This document shows positions 25,705 to 32,340 of a stretch of 39,992 nt of DNA, piece by piece (position 1 is the stretch's first letter; each line of letters opens with the position of its first letter). Position numbers and translations under genes: made by a program. The DNA lies in contig JAEOTA010000021.1 of the NCBI GenBank assembly GCA_016840085.1, positions 1 through 39,992 on the forward strand, in the 5' to 3' direction. This DNA comes from Promethearchaeota archaeon (lineage in GTDB: Archaea > Asgardarchaeota > Lokiarchaeia > Sigyniarchaeales > SOKP01). The notes under the pieces are model-generated. The model made no database searches and was not told the origin of the DNA. It saw nothing but the letters and a program-made list of their open reading frames with translations.

Positions 25705-25836
25705 ATGGACTCTAAACAAGAAAAGGAAAATAAGATTGGAAAATGTGAAGTGTGCGGATATTATACAATTTATTTACTTGGTGTTAAATTTTGTCCGCAT
25801 TGTTTTAAAGAGAGATTTCTTAAAAATAAAAAATAG
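25705..25836 (+). CDS. Small zinc-ribbon protein
   Basis: This frame of 43 residues reads MDSKQEKENKIGKCEVCGYY, then TIYLLGVKFCPHCFKERFLK. CEVC and CPHC, 15 residues apart, form a complete rubredoxin-type zinc ribbon. The ATG at 25705 is the only sensible start. Such mini-ribbons are common in archaea and may bind nucleic acids or other proteins. It is divergent from metK, 153 bases away. Confidence 0.6.
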   Translation: MDSKQEKENKIGKCEVCGYYTIYLLGVKFCPHCFKERFLKNKK

Positions 25837-25859
25837 AATTAAATCATTATTTTTTATAA

Positions 25860-26039
25860 TCATATAAAATTTTTCTATTTGTTAATGATAATATTCTATT
25901 TGTTAAAAATCAAATCCAACATAATATAAGAGAACAAATAATTCAATTAATTGAATCACTAAAAAACCTGAAACTCCAATTTTCAAAAAACAATACATTT
26001 CACATAAGAGATTTAGATTTACATATTAAAAATTATTAG
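25860..26039 (+). pseudogene. Start-less coding-like frame and a 13-bp direct repeat
   Basis: The frame is open for 59 codons and reads NQIQHNIREQIIQLIESLKN, LKLQFSKNNTFHIRDLDLHI before a TAG, but it has no ATG, GTG or TTG at its front. It could be the end of a decayed gene. At its beginning TTCTATTTGTTAA occurs twice (25873-25885 and 25894-25906), 21 bp apart, two helical turns, which may be a binding site instead. Confidence 0.25.
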
Positions 26040-26081
26040 ATTTATTTTGTGGCTCAATTTTAATGAAAAAAATAATTAAAT

Positions 26082-26567
26082 TTAGTAAATTATTGCTTTT
26101 TTAACTTTGATTTCAGCAGTTTCGATTTTAAAATCATATTCTCTTAAACGGGCATCTATATTTCGGTAATCCAATATTTTTCCCATATTGTATTGGAGAT
26201 GAGTGATCTCTAATTCTGTAGCGGATTTCGGTAAGGCAATAATATTTCTTCCACCATCAACAGAAGCAAAGAGATAATGCTTTACAAAAGAACCACGATA
26301 AATCACTTTAGCAATTACCATCCAAGCCTTATTGTTTGGAAATTTTTTAACCCATTCTTCATCTAATTCTTTACCCGAATCTGGATCATCTGGATGTTTT
26401 GTTAGAATATTTAACCCAACATCAGGCTTATATGTATATATTTCATTATTTATATCATACAACCAATCTTTTGGATTTGATGTTTTTAATATAGTTTCAA
26501 TATCTTCAAATTTCAATTTATTCTCACCTTTTGGTTTAATTTTAATAAAAATTTCATATAAACTCAA
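26082..26567 (-). CDS. Unrecognised small alpha/beta protein
   Basis: The protein has 161 residues, soluble and mixed: LYEIFIKIKPKGENKLKFED, ETILKTSNPKDWLYDINNEI, then strands around AWMVIAKVIYRGSFVKHYLF and ASVDGGRNIIALPKSATELE, and an end DFKIETAEIKVKKAII. No known motif is seen. It is the last gene of the leftward group led by the wHTH-nuclease operon, 80 bases after it, and may belong to it. Confidence 0.55.
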   Translation of the reverse strand: MSLYEIFIKIKPKGENKLKFEDIETILKTSNPKDWLYDINNEIYTYKPDVGLNILTKHPDDPDSGKELDEEWVKKFPNNKAWMVIAKVIYRGSFVKHYLFASVDGGRNIIALPKSATELEITHLQYNMGKILDYRNIDARLREYDFKIETAEIKVKKAIIY

Positions 26568-26647
26568 CTATTGTTACTATTTAAAATTGTCTTTGAAAAT
26601 GACAAAAATGTATAAGAATTATAACTTACATAAATCAATTCTTATTT

Positions 26648-26974
26648 CTAACTTAATTTAGGAACATCAATTCCAAAATCTTCTAAATTAAATATTTTTT
26701 TATATCTTAAACCTCCTCCTCTTACAGGAATAGGTTCTACAATATTAAAATTTGCCCATTCACTCCAATGTCTGATAACTTTATCTTTCCCTCCAGCAAT
26801 TTTATCTGCGATTTTTCTACTACTATTTTCGCCATCACTTAAATAATATATTTTTTTTTTTTCATCATCGTCTAATACGCTAATTAATACATCTTTTACT
26901 TTACCCCAAGCTTGGAATTTTGTCCATTTTACTAACTCTTTTAACAATTCTATTATTTGTTCATCTCTTTCCAT
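26648..26974 (-). CDS. Small winged-helix protein, third of three related copies
   Basis: The protein has 108 residues: an N-terminal amphipathic helix (DEQIIELLKELVKWTKFQ), then a winged helix with YYLSDGENSSRKIADKIAG, DKVIRHWSEWANF and the wing VRGGGLRYKKIF. The turn L-x-D-G-E-x-S-x-x-x-I-A-x-K-I is shared with the two proteins at 27807 and 28138. The start lies inside the nuclease gene (14-base overlap), so it is translated with it. Its role is probably DNA binding and control of the operon, or a subunit of the nuclease. Confidence 0.65.
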   Translation of the reverse strand: MERDEQIIELLKELVKWTKFQAWGKVKDVLISVLDDDEKKKIYYLSDGENSSRKIADKIAGGKDKVIRHWSEWANFNIVEPIPVRGGGLRYKKIFNLEDFGIDVPKLS

Positions 26975-27806
26975 AATTTATATCCTCACCTTTAAGAATT
27001 TTCAAAATAGCCTCTTCTTTTTTAATTTTGCTTTCTAATACTTCTTTTATAGTATTAAATAAAAATACTGTCGTAAAAAACTTATATCCATATTGTTTTA
27101 GATACCTCTTTGCGTGTTTTGTTAAAGGATCTTCTCTTTTAGAAGGATCAATATTCTTATATGGATTTATAACATATATTCCTTTTATTTTATCAAGATC
27201 GAAATCATTGTCTATTGCCGTATCAATCCATCCTCTTAATTGAAGAATCTTTTTTTTAGTTCCTTGCCTTTTGGTTCCTTCAAGTTCTAATAAATAAGTT
27301 TTGTCCTCGTATATGAAGGAAATATCGTGTTCACCCTTGTTTTTATGATGAGTCACATTTTCAAATCCTAACTGTTTTAAACAAAAAGTAACCGATTCTT
27401 CTAAAGGTTCGCCGCTTCCATATAGAAGTCTCTCAATAATCTCAAATTCATTAATTTCTTTCCTTAATTTTTCTATATCTTTTAATTTTTGACTTTTCGA
27501 TTCGAAACTATATTTACTTAACCATTTTGGTTTATGTTGGAGTTGTAAAATTTCATCATACATATATTTGGGAATATAAATCGTGGTCTCACTTGGTTTT
27601 TTATATGCTATTGAAAGTTTATCAAATTCTACGAGGTAATTAAGTATATCTCTAGTTTTTGTTGTTGAAATATTTACTATTTCACTAATATCTTTTACAG
27701 AGCATAATTTCTGATTTTCTTGTATATATTCTTCTACAGCATTATAAATCAAATCAAGATCTTCATTAGTGAATTTTTTACTGTTTTTTTTTAACCTTTT
27801 TCTCAC
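26961..27806 (-). CDS. wHTH and PD-(D/E)XK-fold nuclease-like protein
   Basis: The protein has 281 residues. Residues about 15-75 form a winged helix (LCSVKDISEIVNISTTKTRD, ILNYLVEFDKLS). Residues about 130-250 look like a restriction-endonuclease fold: E136 in LEESVTFCLKQLGFENV, D161 in GEHDISFIYEDKTY, then LLELEGTKR with E174-x-E176 in place of the usual E-x-K, followed by the helix KKKILQLRGWIDTAID with the conserved glutamine, and strand IKGIYVINPY. D-(13)-E-x-E is an unusual but acceptable active site. It sits between three small wHTH genes in a tight operon, which suggests a sequence-controlled nuclease such as a defence effector. Confidence 0.6.
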   Translation of the reverse strand: MRKRLKKNSKKFTNEDLDLIYNAVEEYIQENQKLCSVKDISEIVNISTTKTRDILNYLVEFDKLSIAYKKPSETTIYIPKYMYDEILQLQHKPKWLSKYSFESKSQKLKDIEKLRKEINEFEIIERLLYGSGEPLEESVTFCLKQLGFENVTHHKNKGEHDISFIYEDKTYLLELEGTKRQGTKKKILQLRGWIDTAIDNDFDLDKIKGIYVINPYKNIDPSKREDPLTKHAKRYLKQYGYKFFTTVFLFNTIKEVLESKIKKEEAILKILKGEDINYGKR

Positions 27807-28124
27807 CTAATCAAATAAATCTGATTTTTCATAATAAACTGCATTGCCTTCTCTTTTAGTTAAGAGGAATCCGTTATTCTTTAAGTTCGAGATTTTCTTT
27901 TTTACAGTTATCTCAGCTACATCTTCATTTTGAGCTACTTTTTTTGCTAAATCTGAATAACTTAGTGTTCCATCTGCTAAATCCAATATTCTTTTTGAAA
28001 CACGATCCTTCTTAATTTCGTTTTGAAACTTATCAATAACCTCTCGATTGCCAATTTTTAAGAGTAATTCAATATTTTGTAGCTTTTCTAAGATTTCTGC
28101 TAATAATTTCTTTTCTAACGTCAT
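27807..28124 (-). CDS. Small winged-helix protein, second of three related copies
   Basis: The frame is open to 28166 inside the upstream gene, but the ATG at 28124 (MTLEKKLLAEILEKLQNIEL) gives the same N-terminal amphipathic helix as its relatives and starts 14 bases after the preceding stop, so I chose it (28136 is the other option). About 105 residues: winged helix with RILDLADGTLSYSDLAKKVA, ITVKKKISNLKNNGFLLTKR and the wing EGNAVYYEKSDLF. The stop directly abuts the start of the nuclease gene. Confidence 0.65.
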   Translation of the reverse strand: MTLEKKLLAEILEKLQNIELLLKIGNREVIDKFQNEIKKDRVSKRILDLADGTLSYSDLAKKVAQNEDVAEITVKKKISNLKNNGFLLTKREGNAVYYEKSDLFD

Positions 28125-28137
28125 ATTAATGCACATG

Positions 28138-28488
28138 TTATTTTTTTTCTGACAATAGATAATCAAATTTGCGTTTGTAATACCCTCTCTTAAGGCTTAA
28201 AACTAATCCATTTTCTCTCAAATCTTTAATGAAATCACTCACAGCTCTTTGAGAGATTTTAATCCTGTCTGCTATTTCACTTGTGCTTAATTCACCATCC
28301 AGCAAATTCCAAGCTATTTTTCTTGGTTTTGTTGAAGCAACTTTCTCAATTTCTTTAATAATATTATCTTTTGCATAAATTTCTATTATTTTTTGAGTTT
28401 TTGAATTATCTTTTACTGAAATTTCTAATAATTGCCGAATAGTTGTAATCTCTTCATATAACTTTGAAAATTTATTTTCGTTTTCCAT
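28138..28488 (-). CDS. Small winged-helix protein, first of three related copies
   Basis: The protein has 116 residues and leads the operon. An N-terminal helical part (KFSKLYEEITTIRQLLEISV) is followed by KIAWNLLDGELSTSEIADRI, ISQRAVSDFIKDLRENGLVL and a basic wing (SLKRGYYKRKFDYL). The L-x-D-G-E-x-S-x-x-(E/D)-(I/L)-A element places it with the other two copies; they differ enough to have separate targets or to form a mixed assembly. The promoter with an inverted repeat lies directly in front of it. Confidence 0.7.
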   Translation of the reverse strand: MENENKFSKLYEEITTIRQLLEISVKDNSKTQKIIEIYAKDNIIKEIEKVASTKPRKIAWNLLDGELSTSEIADRIKISQRAVSDFIKDLRENGLVLSLKRGYYKRKFDYLLSEKK

Positions 28489-28501
28489 GTTATGTATATA
28501 A

Positions 28502-28533
28502 TAAGAAGCTTTTGCTTATAAAGTAACTTCTTA
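28502..28533 (-). promoter_or_regulatory. Promoter of the wHTH-nuclease operon with flanking inverted repeat
   Basis: On the minus strand a TATA box (CTTTATAAGC, around 28516-28524) lies about 30 nt before the ATG at 28488. It is framed by the perfect 7-bp inverted repeat TAAGAAG (28502-28508) and CTTCTTA (28527-28533). This geometry suits binding of a dimeric winged-helix repressor, most simply one encoded by the operon. Confidence 0.45.
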
Positions 28534-28587
28534 ATTATACTATACACATATTTTTCTATTAATAAATAATATATTAATAAATCAATA

Positions 28588-28605
28588 AATTAGAGGACTC
28601 TAATT
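28588..28605. repeat. Perfect 18-bp palindrome upstream of the wHTH operon
   Basis: AATTAGAGGACTCTAATT has 8-bp arms and a 2-bp centre. On its right a run TTTTTATATA follows, which on the minus strand is a TATA-like TATATAAAAA directly before the palindrome. It may be an operator of a second, upstream promoter of the operon about 100 bases before its first gene. As an RNA hairpin the loop would be too small. Confidence 0.45.
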
Positions 28606-28821
28606 TTTTATATACCATTTTGTTAGCAGATTAATAATTCAATATAAATCTTCTTTATATACGAAGTTGATATTGAAATCCGCAACATTTAATTAATAAG
28701 AAGTAGTAATAATATACTTGTCGAAAGAAAAAAAAAATTATTCAGATTGTTTCCATTTATAGAAAAATCTCTTGAATTTTTGCGAGTTAACGTTTACTGT
28801 TTTCACATTATATTCCGTCTT

Positions 28822-29145
28822 TTAATCATCAATGGCATCTAATAACATATTTTCTTCGGCTTCTACTTCCGATTCTATTTCTTCTTCCAGCGATTCCTCA
28901 ATAACTTCTTCGACTTTCTCTTCAGGGTGTTCTAACATCCACTTGTATAATAAGAAACTCCCTGTTACTTTATTCTTCCAAATCGCTGATTTTTTGGTGT
29001 CTTTTTCAAACTTTCTCATCTGCTCAATTAAATCATCAGTAATGTTAATTTCTTCATCATGTAAATCTAAAATTTTATCTCCCACATTTATATTCTCTAA
29101 CGATAATTTATCATTCAATTTTGTCTGTTTTGTTTTTTTAGCCAT
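28822..29145 (-). CDS. Small acidic protein
   Basis: The protein has 107 residues. A basic start (MAKKTKQTKLNDKL) is followed by a short ordered part (INVGDKILDLHDEEINITDD, AIWKNKVTGSFLLYKWMLEH) and a strongly acidic tail of about 35 residues rich in Glu. No family is recognised. Acidic tails like this occur in nucleic-acid mimics and in partners of basic proteins; this is only a hint. The nearest gene on the same strand is the wHTH operon, 330 bases downstream. Confidence 0.5.
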   Translation of the reverse strand: MAKKTKQTKLNDKLSLENINVGDKILDLHDEEINITDDLIEQMRKFEKDTKKSAIWKNKVTGSFLLYKWMLEHPEEKVEEVIEESLEEEIESEVEAEENMLLDAIDD

Positions 29146-29503
29146 TATAAATCATTCCATTCTTAATTTGGGTTATTTTTCTTAATCATTTTTAATATAA
29201 ATTTTATTAAATAAATAGAAAATGTTTGACAATATAAATCTATGTTTTAAGTGATTGTTCGGTTAATCTACAGACAGATATGATATTAAATGATAATTAA
29301 TATTAATTTCATAGAGATCGATCTTCAAATAACCTAAATATTTGGCATATATTCGTTTACATACTGTCTACACCTATTAGAATCAATTTTTTTTATTTGT
29401 CAATATTAAAGAGTAGACACTGTAAGAATATCAAAATCGGGATTTTTTTGAAAAATTAATATCAAAAAACCGAACTGGATGAGGCAAAAAAATTAAGAAT
29501 TTT
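29146..29503. other. AT-rich intergenic stretch
   Basis: These 358 bases have no visible gene. A weak inverted pair TGTCTAC (about 29366) and GTAGACA (about 29413) is present. The promoter of the acidic-protein gene should lie near 29180-29210. Confidence 0.3.
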
Positions 29504-29986
29504 TTATTTCATCTTCAAACTTTTTATAAAATCATGTATAACCTGATCTTTACTAATCTCTTTAGATTCTTCGGAGAACTCCTCAGAATAGAATATAATA
29601 TTTGGTTTATATGGTCTTCCATTATCTAATTTATGTATATAGAATCGTTTAATATATTTACTTTGCTTAAATTCTGTTGTATCAGACATTCTATTTAGAT
29701 ATATTGCGAATTTATCATTTTTTATCATATTACCCTGATTCTCTATATTAAAACCCATTGTTTGCAATTTATTATGAGCTACGTCTAATAATTTTCCAAA
29801 TTTAATCCTAAGTTTTCTTTCTTTACTTCTATTACTCCTAATTTCTAAATATTTCTCTAAAACTCTCTTAATTCTTCTCTTATAAAAAATTAGTTTCCAT
29901 TTAATTTTACTAAACCATAAGAGAAAAATTCCAACAATTATGCCACTTATAATTCCTCCAATTATTGCAATAATTAATTGTTCCAT
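29504..29986 (-). CDS. Single-pass membrane protein with cytosolic domain
   Basis: The protein has 160 residues. One glycine-rich membrane helix at about 4-25 (LIIAIIGGIISGIIVGIFLLWF) is followed by a very basic stretch (KIKWKLIFYKRRIKRVLEKY, RSNRSKERKLR), so the C-terminal domain lies in the cytosol. That domain (about 62-160) is alpha/beta: LLDVAHNKLQTMGFNIENQ, NDKFAIYLNRMSD and ending DQVIHDFIKSLKMK. No family is recognised. It lies 143 bases downstream of the HNH gene on the same strand. Confidence 0.55.
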   Translation of the reverse strand: MEQLIIAIIGGIISGIIVGIFLLWFSKIKWKLIFYKRRIKRVLEKYLEIRSNRSKERKLRIKFGKLLDVAHNKLQTMGFNIENQGNMIKNDKFAIYLNRMSDTTEFKQSKYIKRFYIHKLDNGRPYKPNIIFYSEEFSEESKEISKDQVIHDFIKSLKMK

Positions 29987-30129
29987 CTAGTTATTTCCTC
30001 TCATATAGTAGGTTTTAATAATTTCAATAATAGAACTCTACTAAAAAGATAATTATAGAAAATAAAATTTATTTTTGTAATTATAAATCAAGAGTTGAAT
30101 TTCGTTCATATGCCTCTTTTTAAATTACT

Positions 30130-31146
30130 TTAAAGAAAACCTTTATCAATATTTTTTTTTAGAATTACTTCAATAAGTCGTTGAGTTATTGCATTTTTAT
30201 TTTCTCCAAAATGTAACTCTTTATGACAATTTGGACAAATTGCACATACATTATTTATTTCATCGACCCCCTCTTTAGCAAGTGGAATTAAATGATGCGT
30301 CTCAAGATAAGGTATCTTATCAGCTCTTTGAAATGGTGCCAATTTATTACAACATTCACAATTACCCTTTGCTCTAATTAAAGCTAAAGCAGCAATTCTA
30401 GGATCTCGAAAATATTGCTTTACAAGTTGATAATTTTCTTCTTTTGAATATTTTTTCTCTTTTAAACTCTGTAATAATTTATCTTTTTCTAATGGCTGAT
30501 CTTTTACTTTTTTCTCAAAATATTCTTCTGACTCTTCTACAGTTTCATAAATTATAAAATCTTGGATATGTTCTTTAGATTTTTTTGCAATTTTACCAAG
30601 AAAGCAATCTAATGTGGTTAAATCTGTTCCAAGAAAATCTCTTAACTCGTAAAGTTTTTTATTAATAGCTATATAATCAGAACCCCAACTTCCGGTAAAT
30701 TCGGGAGCTTTACCCAATAAATATAGTGCCTTTTTAGATCGAATGTTCCATACTCCATATTCTTTTGGATTATATACATGAAGAATAGCGGTTGCTAACC
30801 CATTATTTACTCCTCTGATATGATATTTACCATGTAAATAAACCATATTATCAAATCTATCTTGAATATTAATCGATTCATCGAGCAAATATTTTAATGA
30901 TTCTTTTAATTTTTCCATGTCAGCTAAATACCATTTCTTTTGTCTTTCAAGTTTATCCCATGATTTATTATTTTTTACAAAACTTTCAAAATCTTCTTTA
31001 GTTAACGAATCAATATTAACAAACATATCTCTTAGAGAATCATATGCCTTATATCTCTCTTCAACGATCTCTTTAGCAGTTTTTCCATTCCAAACGTCCT
31101 TCAAATTCAAAAAATCTTCAAACAACCTTTTAATATCAATTTCCAT
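30130..31146 (-). CDS. HNH endonuclease with N-terminal specificity-like domain
   Basis: The protein has 338 residues. The C-terminal 90 residues are an HNH domain: RAKGNCECCNKLAPF with the first C-x-x-C, YLETHHLIPLAKEGVDEINN with the catalytic HH and asparagine, and VCAICPNCHKELHFG with the second zinc pair and the final histidine. The first 240 residues are helical with a conserved-looking GLATAILHVYNPKEYGVWNI and ALYLLGKAPEFTGSWGSDY. Such layouts are common in McrA-like and other restriction endonucleases that cut foreign or modified DNA. No methyltransferase is nearby, so a type IV (modification-dependent) enzyme is one option; a homing or repair nuclease is another. Confidence 0.85.
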   Translation of the reverse strand: MEIDIKRLFEDFLNLKDVWNGKTAKEIVEERYKAYDSLRDMFVNIDSLTKEDFESFVKNNKSWDKLERQKKWYLADMEKLKESLKYLLDESINIQDRFDNMVYLHGKYHIRGVNNGLATAILHVYNPKEYGVWNIRSKKALYLLGKAPEFTGSWGSDYIAINKKLYELRDFLGTDLTTLDCFLGKIAKKSKEHIQDFIIYETVEESEEYFEKKVKDQPLEKDKLLQSLKEKKYSKEENYQLVKQYFRDPRIAALALIRAKGNCECCNKLAPFQRADKIPYLETHHLIPLAKEGVDEINNVCAICPNCHKELHFGENKNAITQRLIEVILKKNIDKGFL

Positions 31147-31322
31147 ATAATTACCTCATATTTTGTCTTACTATTCCTTTTTTCAATTAAAATTTGAACC
31201 TTCTTGACATTTTTTATTTTTACTTCTCTATATTGATGTATCTTAAATTTAAATATGTGATTTTCCCTATTAATATATAGAAATTATAAAAATATAGAAG
31301 ACAAAACAGCAAGGAAATCAAT
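31147..31322. promoter_or_regulatory. Divergent promoter region
   Basis: These 176 bases separate two divergent genes. Plus-strand TATA candidates TTAATATATAG (31270-31280) and TTATAAAAATA (31284-31294) precede the gene at 31323 by about 30-50 nt, and AAGGAAAT is a Shine-Dalgarno-like site just before its ATG. AT-rich boxes near 31190-31240 could serve the HNH gene. Confidence 0.35.
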
Positions 31323-32279
31323 ATGAAAATAAATTTTAAGTTTAATTCTAAGTCAAGTAGTCAAAATATTCAAGAAGCTAAACGTTTAGCAGAAAAATGC
31401 GGGGGAGTACTTGAAGGAAAATTATATAGTATTGATTTTGATTCATTTAATGATAAAGACTTAGAGCAATTATTTTTTCTGATAGGACATTTAAAAGGCT
31501 CGGTCATTACTATTGACGGTAGCGAACCCTTTAACGCAGCAAAATTATTTAATGTCGTAAATTGTAGGGATAAACTTCTCTGTAAGGGGTCTTGCAATCA
31601 TATTACTTTTGGATATTACCCTTTAGCTCAGTTCAATTTACAATACGGAGCTTATATAAAAGAAGGTGTGTTGTCTACATCCGACCCATCTTTAATAACG
31701 CAGATTTCCAAATTTTTAGATCCCATCGATGATACTCACTTTAAAGTTAATAAAGAATTGTATCTCAAATATCTTAATGAAATTACTGAGCTTGAAAATC
31801 AATTCTGTGAAAAATATGATAAAGAAAAAATCAAAGAAGAAATTGCAAAATTACCGGAAAAAGTAGAACTTGTTAGTGAAGAGAGAGCTTTCGAACAAGA
31901 AGAATATACCGGTGATGATACTATTATAAGACAGATTTTAAGTGCCGCAGAAATTGATGATAAATTCTCTTTTGATGAAATCTTAGACTGTTCTAAGTCT
32001 GTTTCACTCTTATTAAATACAGTTAAAGGTCATTATATTAACAATACCGATGTTTTGATATACTATCATCCTTATGTAAATAAATTTGTTTTAGCTAAGT
32101 TAAAAGTCTTAGAAGATGAATTTAATAATTCAGATGAGGAAGAAGAAATAGCTGATATTATTACAAAAGAAGAAGGGATATACTGTATTAAAGATTCATA
32201 TAAAGAATTGTATTTTAAAGCGTTTGACATACAAGATGGACAAGCTCAGAAATATTATGAATTCATAAGGAAAATGTAA
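31323..32279 (+). CDS. Unrecognised acidic protein with a Cys/His cluster
   Basis: The protein has 318 residues and is soluble. The front is alpha/beta (SQNIQEAKRLAEKCGGVLEG, EQLFFLIGHLKGSVITIDGS). A cluster FNVVNCRDKLLCKGSCNHIT (three Cys and one His within 15 residues) near residues 97-112 could bind a metal. The rest is helical and strongly acidic, with SFDEILDCSKSVSLLLNTVK and DSYKELYFKAFDIQDGQAQK near the end. No family is recognised. It converges on the Mre11-Rad50 gene with 61 bases between the stops, so it is not part of that operon. Confidence 0.65.
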   Translation: MKINFKFNSKSSSQNIQEAKRLAEKCGGVLEGKLYSIDFDSFNDKDLEQLFFLIGHLKGSVITIDGSEPFNAAKLFNVVNCRDKLLCKGSCNHITFGYYPLAQFNLQYGAYIKEGVLSTSDPSLITQISKFLDPIDDTHFKVNKELYLKYLNEITELENQFCEKYDKEKIKEEIAKLPEKVELVSEERAFEQEEYTGDDTIIRQILSAAEIDDKFSFDEILDCSKSVSLLLNTVKGHYINNTDVLIYYHPYVNKFVLAKLKVLEDEFNNSDEEEEIADIITKEEGIYCIKDSYKELYFKAFDIQDGQAQKYYEFIRKM

Positions 32280-32340
32280 AGAAGTTCTTATTAACCCCCT
32301 CTCAAATTTACCAATCCTATCCTTTTTTTTATCTCCGTTT

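Noticed and set aside
26648..28488. A classical toxin-antitoxin reading of the wHTH-nuclease operon.
   Set aside because: Three wHTH genes and a nuclease that has its own wHTH domain do not match any toxin-antitoxin layout known to me, so I kept the description neutral.
28832..29185. A 117-codon plus-strand frame, serine-rich.
   Set aside because: It is the antisense of the acidic-tail gene; the Ser/Ile-rich composition is what Glu/Asp codons give in reverse.
29366..29420. Inverted pair TGTCTAC / GTAGACA in the gap after the acidic-protein gene.
   Set aside because: Only 7 bp with a spacing of about 40; expected by chance in a region of this size.
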